From: Burkholderiales bacterium Ga0077544
GTDB lineage: Bacteria > Pseudomonadota > Gammaproteobacteria > Burkholderiales > Burkholderiaceae_D
NCBI GenBank assembly: GCA_001464355.1
Contig: LNEU01000026.1
Coordinates: forward strand, 1 to 64,000
DNA: 64,000 nt
Reading direction: 5' to 3'
Shown: piece by piece, positions 57,285 through 64,000 of the stretch
How positions within the stretch are numbered: position 1 is the first letter of the stretch
Layout: each line of letters opens with the position of its first letter
Translations under genes and position numbers: made by a program
The notes under the pieces: model-generated
The model's database searches: none
The model's input: only the letters and a program-made list of their open reading frames with translations
Told to the model about the DNA's origin: nothing

Positions 57285-57419
57285 TGTCTTGCAAGGCAGT
57301 CTGGACTTCGGCAACAACATGCAAAACTGACAGCAGATATAAATAAGGGCCAACACGGGTATCTCGTGTAGGCTGCACGCTTGCCGTCCCGCACTGCCAC
57401 TCATTACAATACGACCATC

Positions 57420-58448
57420 ATGCAACTCGATAACCGCGCTCAAACACTGCTGAAAGCCCTGGTCGAACGCTATATAGCGGACGGCCAGCCTGTCGGCTCG
57501 CGCGAACTTTCAAAAATTTCCGGGCTGGACCTGTCGCCGGCGACGATACGCAACATCATGGCCGACCTCGAAGAAATGGGTTTTGTTGCCAGCCCGCACA
57601 CTTCTGCCGGGCGGGTACCGACACCACGCGGCTACCGCGTCTTTGTTGACACCCTGCTCACAGTGCAGGCTATCGATGAAAGCGGTCTGGAATCGAAACT
57701 GCAAGCCACACTGCAAACCGGTTCTTCGCAAAAAATCATCTCGAATGCCGCGCAAATTCTGTCTTCTCTATCCGAATTCGCCGGCATTGTATTAACTCCG
57801 CGCCGCGAATCGGTGTTCCAGCAAATCGATTTTTTACGCCTGTCGGAAAAACGCATCTTGCTGGTCATCGTCGGCCCCACCGGCGATGTACAAAACCGCT
57901 TGCTGTTAACCGATGTCGATTATTCGCCATCGCAACTGGTGCAGGCAGCGAACTACATCAATCAGAATTACGGCGGCCTGAGTTTTGAAGAAGTCAGAAT
58001 ACGCTTGCAAAGCGAATTGAAGCAATTGCGCGACGATATGACGCGCCTGATGCAAGCCGCAGTTGAAGCAGGTAGCGATGCGATGAATGACAATAGCGAC
58101 GACGTGGTGATCTCGGGTGAACGCAATTTGCTCAGCGTGACCGATCTGTCATCTAATATGGTGTCGCTGCGAAAATTATTCGATTTGTTTGAACAAAAAA
58201 CCAGCCTCATGCAATTGCTGGATGTATCAAACAAGGCCACCGGCATACAGATTTTCATCGGTGGCGAATCGAATTTGGTGCCCATGGATCAGATGAGTGT
58301 GGTGACTTCACCTTACACGGTCAATGGCAAAGTGGTCGGGACTCTCGGTGTGATCGGGCCGACCCGCATGGCATATGAACGTGTGATCCCGATCGTCGAC
58401 ATCACCGCCAAACTGTTATCGAACGCGCTCAGCCATATACATACTTGA
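57420..58448 (+). CDS. hrcA: Heat-inducible transcription repressor HrcA
   Basis: 342 residues from the ATG at 57420. N-terminal winged helix with [20 protein letters not shown] (in parts), [21 protein letters not shown] and [11 protein letters not shown]; then the central and C-terminal GAF-like domains. It normally represses groE via CIRCE; no CIRCE repeat was seen in the window, where dnaK and grpE instead show sigma-32 promoters. Confidence 0.96.
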   Translation: MQLDNRAQTLLKALVERYIADGQPVGSRELSKISGLDLSPATIRNIMADLEEMGFVASPHTSAGRVPTPRGYRVFVDTLLTVQAIDESGLESKLQATLQTGSSQKIISNAAQILSSLSEFAGIVLTPRRESVFQQIDFLRLSEKRILLVIVGPTGDVQNRLLLTDVDYSPSQLVQAANYINQNYGGLSFEEVRIRLQSELKQLRDDMTRLMQAAVEAGSDAMNDNSDDVVISGERNLLSVTDLSSNMVSLRKLFDLFEQKTSLMQLLDVSNKATGIQIFIGGESNLVPMDQMSVVTSPYTVNGKVVGTLGVIGPTRMAYERVIPIVDITAKLLSNALSHIHT

Positions 58449-58553
58449 ATTCATATCTGAGTTTCAATCGGTCGCCCCAATTAAAAACGCCATACATTCA
58501 ATAAGAAGTGCATGGCGTTTTGCAAATGCGACCGCTATTAACGGCGTCGAAAT

Positions 58554-58979
58554 TTATTTTTTCGGCTTGCGGCAGCTCTTGCAGTGACCGTACAAAGCCA
58601 ATGCGTGATCAGCGATTTCAAAGCCGTGTTCATGCGCAATCTTGACTTGGCGTTTTTCAATTTCGGCATCAAAAAATTCTTCCACCTTGCCGCAATCGAG
58701 GCAGACCAGATGATCATGGTGCGATCCTTCATTCAATTCGAAAACGGCTTTACCGGTTTCAAAATGATTGCGCTGTAGCAATCCAGCTTGCTCAAATTGA
58801 GTCAGGACGCGATAAACCGTTGCCAGACCGACATCGAGATTATCTGCCAGCAACATCTTGTAGACGTCTTCTGCGCTCAGATGACGGACTTCGGCATTTT
58901 GAAAAATGTCGAGAATTTTCAGACGGGGCAGCGTCGCTTTCAGACCGCTGGCTTTTAACTCGGATGGATTGTTGGGCAT
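58554..58979 (-). CDS. fur: Ferric uptake regulator Fur
   Basis: 141 residues. Winged-helix N-terminus ([34 protein letters not shown]), the metal motif [21 protein letters not shown] and C-terminal CKSCRKPKK-type cysteines. Represses iron-uptake genes when Fe2+ is bound. Divergent from bamE. Confidence 0.97.
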   Translation of the reverse strand: MPNNPSELKASGLKATLPRLKILDIFQNAEVRHLSAEDVYKMLLADNLDVGLATVYRVLTQFEQAGLLQRNHFETGKAVFELNEGSHHDHLVCLDCGKVEEFFDAEIEKRQVKIAHEHGFEIADHALALYGHCKSCRKPKK

Positions 58980-59008
58980 GTTTTGTTCAGATTAAGGATA
59001 TCTGCCTT

Positions 59009-59038
59009 ATCATATAGCGTTTTCGTACAATTGCTCAA
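59009..59038 (-). promoter_or_regulatory. Sigma-70-like promoter of fur
   Basis: On the minus strand TTGAGC (59033-59038), 18-nt spacer, TATGAT (59009-59014), placed about 30 nt before the fur ATG. A moderate match to the housekeeping consensus. Confidence 0.4.
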
Positions 59039-59054
59039 TCCCTTGAGACCCCAT

Positions 59055-59615
59055 ATGCACATGCTGCCCTCTTATTTTAATCGTACCCCGGCTCTCGCCG
59101 GTACATTTTGTCTGTTGCTGGCAACTGCCTTGACGGGTTGCGCATCGAAAAACCCGTTGATGGAAGAAGCTGCCCCCGTTACAGCCAAGGCCAAACCAGC
59201 TGCTGCGCAAGTAGTGCAAGCACCTGCTCCAGCCGCCACAGCGAGCACAGCACAGGCAAGCACATCGACGGGAGTACAAACCAAACAGGCAAACCGCTTC
59301 CTCGGTATTTTCCGTCCTTACCGTCCTGACATTCAGCAAGGCAATTTCGTTTCACAAGAAATGGTCGCGCAGTTGAAACCCGGTATGACGCAAGAGCAAG
59401 TCATCTTTCTACTCGGCACACCTTTGTTGACCGATGTATTTCACGCCGATCGCTGGGATTACGCTTTCCGTCTGCAAAAAGGCAATGGCGAAATCACCAC
59501 CAGCCGTGTGACAGTTTTCTTCAAAGACAAGCTGGTCTCGAGTTTTGAAGGCGGCGATCTGCCGACTGAAAAAGACTACCTCGAACGCATTTCGGACAAA
59601 GCAAAAGTCAAATAA
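59055..59615 (+). CDS. bamE: Outer-membrane assembly lipoprotein BamE (OmlA)
   Basis: 187 residues starting MHMLPSYFNRT (ATG 59055 or 59061). Signal peptide with lipobox LLATALTGC. After the acylated Cys comes an Ala/Pro/Gln/Thr-rich linker of about 55 residues, longer than in E. coli BamE, then the conserved QGNFVSQEMVAQLKPGMTQ and LGTPLLTDVFHADRWDY fold. Part of the BAM outer-membrane protein assembly machine. Confidence 0.95.
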   Translation: MHMLPSYFNRTPALAGTFCLLLATALTGCASKNPLMEEAAPVTAKAKPAAAQVVQAPAPAATASTAQASTSTGVQTKQANRFLGIFRPYRPDIQQGNFVSQEMVAQLKPGMTQEQVIFLLGTPLLTDVFHADRWDYAFRLQKGNGEITTSRVTVFFKDKLVSSFEGGDLPTEKDYLERISDKAKVK

Positions 59616-59645
59616 TTCCTTGAACACACTGAACATCATTTACGC

Positions 59646-60458
59646 ATGAAACAAATGAAAATCGCGGTTGCAGGCGCGTCCGGCCGCATGGGTCACATGT
59701 TGATCGAAGCCATAATGGAAGCATCGGATGCGACGCTTTCCGGTGCACTCGATATTGCCGCCTCCCCTGCCGTCGGCACCGACGCCGCAGCTTTTCTCGG
59801 CAAGCCATCCGGCGTCTTGATCGAATCGGACTTCGCCAAAGGCCTGGCAAATGCCGATTTCCTGATCGACTTCACGCGTCCTGAAGGCACGCTCAAACAT
59901 CTTGAATATTGCGCCGCGCACGGCATCAAGATGATCATAGGCACGACTGGTTTCGACGCTGCAGGCAAGGCCGCGATTACCGCCGCCGCTGAAAAAACCG
60001 CGATCATGTTTGCGCCGAATATGAGTGTAGGCGTCAACGTCACCATGAAATTGCTGGAAATGGCGGCCAAGAGTTTTTCCGAAGGCTACGATATCGAAAT
60101 CATCGAGGCGCACCACCGCCACAAAGTCGATGCGCCATCCGGCACAGCTATCAAAATGGGCGAAGTCATTGCCGGCGCCTTGGGCAAGGAATTGAACGAC
60201 GTCGCCGTATGGGCGCGCGAAGGCGTGACCGGCGAACGTGATCCGTCTTCGATCGGTTTTGCCACCATACGTGGCGGTGACATCGTCGGTGATCACACCG
60301 TGCTGTTTGCCGGTATCGGCGAGCGCATCGAGATTTCACACAAATCGTCGAGTCGCGTAACCTACGCCCACGGTAGCCTGCGCGCCGCACGCTTTTTGGC
60401 AACTAAAAAAGCCGGTTTGTATGACATGCAGGACGTATTGGGTCTGCGCGAAATTTAA
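59646..60458 (+). CDS. dapB: 4-Hydroxy-tetrahydrodipicolinate reductase
   Basis: 270 residues. NAD(P)H-binding [16 protein letters not shown], catalytic [18 protein letters not shown] with the key His/Lys, and C-terminal [14 protein letters not shown]. Diaminopimelate/lysine pathway. Shortly after bamE, as in related genomes. Confidence 0.97.
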   Translation: MKQMKIAVAGASGRMGHMLIEAIMEASDATLSGALDIAASPAVGTDAAAFLGKPSGVLIESDFAKGLANADFLIDFTRPEGTLKHLEYCAAHGIKMIIGTTGFDAAGKAAITAAAEKTAIMFAPNMSVGVNVTMKLLEMAAKSFSEGYDIEIIEAHHRHKVDAPSGTAIKMGEVIAGALGKELNDVAVWAREGVTGERDPSSIGFATIRGGDIVGDHTVLFAGIGERIEISHKSSSRVTYAHGSLRAARFLATKKAGLYDMQDVLGLREI

Positions 60459-60535
60459 TGCGCTGTACTTGATACAAACGCCGCAAGCTGTAACCGACGA
60501 ATCCAGCTTAAATTCAGCCTACTCAGATCGACAAC

Positions 60536-61225
60536 ATGAACTCCACCACAGAACAAGGTTTGGGTCTGGCACACTACTGGGCACAAGGCGATGCGGTTTC
60601 CCACTCCGTCGCTTACGTATTGTTAATCATGTCGATACTCAGCTGGTACTACATCCTGTCCAAAGGCTGGAGTTCATGGCGCATACGCCGCAGCGCTGCA
60701 GCGCTCGAAGGCTTCTGGCAGGCGCCCACGCTGACCGATGCAATTGCCACCATCAAGCTGGCCGACAGTGAAAACGTATACACGCCGCTGGCTGCGCAAG
60801 GTGCCGAAGCCGCCAATATCAAACCGCACGCGAACTCACTCAATGCCAATACCGATCCGGGCGAATTGATCACGCGCACGCTGCGCCAGGAAATCAATCG
60901 CGTTTCGGCGCGACTTGAAAGCGGCCTGACCTTGCTGGCATCGGTAGGTTCTACCGCGCCGTTCGTCGGTCTGTTCGGTACGGTATGGGGCATTTATCAT
61001 GCGCTGGTCGCCGTCTCGGCATCTGGTACCGTACAAATCGACAAGGTGGCCGGTCCGGTTGGCGAAGCGCTGATCATGACCGCACTGGGCCTGGCGGTGG
61101 CGATTCCTGCGGTACTGGCCTACAACGCCTTTACCCGCGTCAATCGCGTCACGCTGGCAGAGCTGGATGCATTTGCGCATGACTTGCATGCATACTTAAC
61201 AACTGGCACACGCGTCGGCAAATGA
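60536..61225 (+). CDS. exbB: MotA/TolQ/ExbB proton-channel protein
   Basis: 229 residues, three membrane helices: one near 20-38, then two flanking the conserved APFVGLFGTVWGIYHAL and EALIMTALGLAVAIPAVLAYN. Energises TonB-type or Tol-type outer-membrane processes. With ExbD next door, ExbB is the likelier identity than TolQ. Confidence 0.92.
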   Translation: MNSTTEQGLGLAHYWAQGDAVSHSVAYVLLIMSILSWYYILSKGWSSWRIRRSAAALEGFWQAPTLTDAIATIKLADSENVYTPLAAQGAEAANIKPHANSLNANTDPGELITRTLRQEINRVSARLESGLTLLASVGSTAPFVGLFGTVWGIYHALVAVSASGTVQIDKVAGPVGEALIMTALGLAVAIPAVLAYNAFTRVNRVTLAELDAFAHDLHAYLTTGTRVGK

Positions 61226-61274
61226 CATCGCCCTTTCCAATGAACATGGGCAAAAAGGCGTAGGAGCACAAAAC

Positions 61275-61721
61275 ATGGCATTCGGCGGATTCAACGACAA
61301 TAAACAACCGGCACCGATGGCCGACATCAATGTCACGCCCATGGTCGACGTGATGCTGGTGTTGCTGGTGATTTTCATCATTACTGCCCCGCTGTTCACG
61401 CACGCGATCAAGCTCGACTTGCCGGCGGCACAATCCGCGCCGGCACCTACGGAACCGAGCACGATATCCGTTTCCATCAATGGCGAAGGCGCTATTTTCT
61501 GGAACAATGATCCGATTACGCAAGAAACGCTCAATAGCAGATTAATCATTGCCGCCAAACAGCAACCACAACCTCAATTGCAGCTGCGCGCGGATAAAGG
61601 CACGCGTTACGAAGTGATCGCGCAAGTCATGGCAGCAGCGCAAACCAACGGTTTGACCAAGCTGGGTTTCGTTACTGACGTGCCTACGTCTGCGCCACAA
61701 ACATCATCACAAGCAAAGTAA
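61275..61721 (+). CDS. exbD: Biopolymer transport protein ExbD
   Basis: 148 residues. One helix after the MADINVTPMVDVMLVLLVIF motif containing the proton-path Asp, then a periplasmic domain rich in Ala/Pro/Thr at its start. Works with ExbB. No tonB gene is next to them. Confidence 0.92.
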   Translation: MAFGGFNDNKQPAPMADINVTPMVDVMLVLLVIFIITAPLFTHAIKLDLPAAQSAPAPTEPSTISVSINGEGAIFWNNDPITQETLNSRLIIAAKQQPQPQLQLRADKGTRYEVIAQVMAAAQTNGLTKLGFVTDVPTSAPQTSSQAK

Positions 61722-61725
61722 ATTC

Positions 61726-62052
61726 ATGGCTGTCGTACATTTGAATGGCGAAACGATCGCCGACTGGAACACTTTTCACGCTGCGTGCAAAACGGCATTC
61801 GGCTTCCCCGATTTCTATGGCTGCAGCATGGATGCGTGGGTGGATTGCCTGAGCTATCTGCGCGATGAAGAGAACATGACGAAATTCATGCTCAAGCCGA
61901 ATGAAAAGCTGCAAATAATCGTCGATCACGCAGACATCCTGCGTAAAAATGCGCCCGATCTCCTCGAAGAAGTCGCCTTCTGCATAGAAGGTATCAACGA
62001 GCGCTACGCCGATTACGGCGAAAATCCTGCACTGGAACTCAAACTCGCCTGA
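61726..62052 (+). CDS. Barstar-family RNase inhibitor (orphan)
   Basis: 108 residues. The segment FGFPDFYGCSMDAWVDCLSY matches barstar's barnase-binding helix-loop, with Asp residues at the positions of barstar Asp35 and Asp39. Starts 5 nt after exbD, so co-transcribed with it. No barnase-like RNase was found nearby; it could protect against a secreted or horizontally delivered RNase or have another role. Confidence 0.85.
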   Translation: MAVVHLNGETIADWNTFHAACKTAFGFPDFYGCSMDAWVDCLSYLRDEENMTKFMLKPNEKLQIIVDHADILRKNAPDLLEEVAFCIEGINERYADYGENPALELKLA

Positions 62053-62069
62053 ACACTGAATTTCAGTGA

Positions 62070-64000
<1,931 letters not shown>

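Noticed and set aside
57285-57419. Search for a CIRCE element before hrcA
   Set aside because: No TTAGCACTC/GAGTGCTAA inverted repeat was found there or upstream of grpE, dnaK or dnaJ.

Overview
The window looks like a chromosomal segment of a betaproteobacterium, most likely Burkholderiales, family Oxalobacteraceae, and Herminiimonas-like. This is inference from gene order (pgk/fba/purCEK/sua5, recA-recX, grpE-dnaK-dnaJ with nadK/recN/hrcA, fur-bamE-dapB-exbBD-leuS), moderate GC, and protein flavour. No rRNA, tRNA, CRISPR array, insertion sequence or prophage was seen. Nearly all of it is dense core genome; the accessory interest lies in a few cassettes and small sites.

Layout: 1-4.1 kb holds a four-gene set (deacetylase, GtrA flippase, undecaprenyl-phosphate glycosyltransferase, and a divergent ArnT-like transferase) that matches the logic of the Bordetella lgm / Francisella naxD systems for decorating lipid A phosphates with hexosamine. 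4.1-9.5 kb: pdxH, tcdA, guaC, msrA, a degenerate half of an adenylate-forming enzyme, a flavin reductase and an AT-rich membrane-anchored orphan. 9.5-15.7 kb (minus strand): pgk, fba, purC-purE-purK-sua5. 16-19.5 kb: ilvE, a zinc-finger protein, an NTF2-like protein, a YheT-type hydrolase and its partner. 19.6-24.1 kb: a BepA-like protease, moaC, then a type IV pilin (with a sigma-54 promoter) and a PglL-type pilin O-glycosylase carrying two homopolymeric tracts. 24.3-26 kb: an FHA/PP2C phospho-signalling pair. 26.5-30.1 kb: histone-deacetylase-like enzyme, recX-recA with an SOS-box promoter, and an RNase H-like protein.

30.2-34.8 kb: a TctDE-type two-component system leading into a two-subunit sodium/solute symporter whose large subunit has an extra soluble domain and a canonical EF-hand loop. 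34.9-39.2 kb: the Anbu cassette (permuted ATP-grasp, alpha-E, transglutaminase-like protease, and the proteasome-like Anbu peptidase), the most intriguing and least understood system here. 39.3-46 kb: purM, hda, a HAD phosphatase, pcnB-folK, a DUF486 membrane protein, a deoxynucleoside kinase and panB. 46-48 kb: chorismate mutase, YpfJ-type peptidase, carbonic anhydrase. 48.2-58.5 kb: dnaJ, dnaK, grpE (with two sigma-32-like promoters), hemH, recN, nadK, a HAD hydrolase and hrcA. 58.5-64 kb: fur, bamE, dapB, exbB, exbD, an orphan barstar and the 5' part of leuS, which runs off the window.

Nothing could be searched or computed; family names come from motif recognition. Many translation starts were moved inward to ATG codons where the longest reading frame had an implausible N-terminus, and each such choice is stated.
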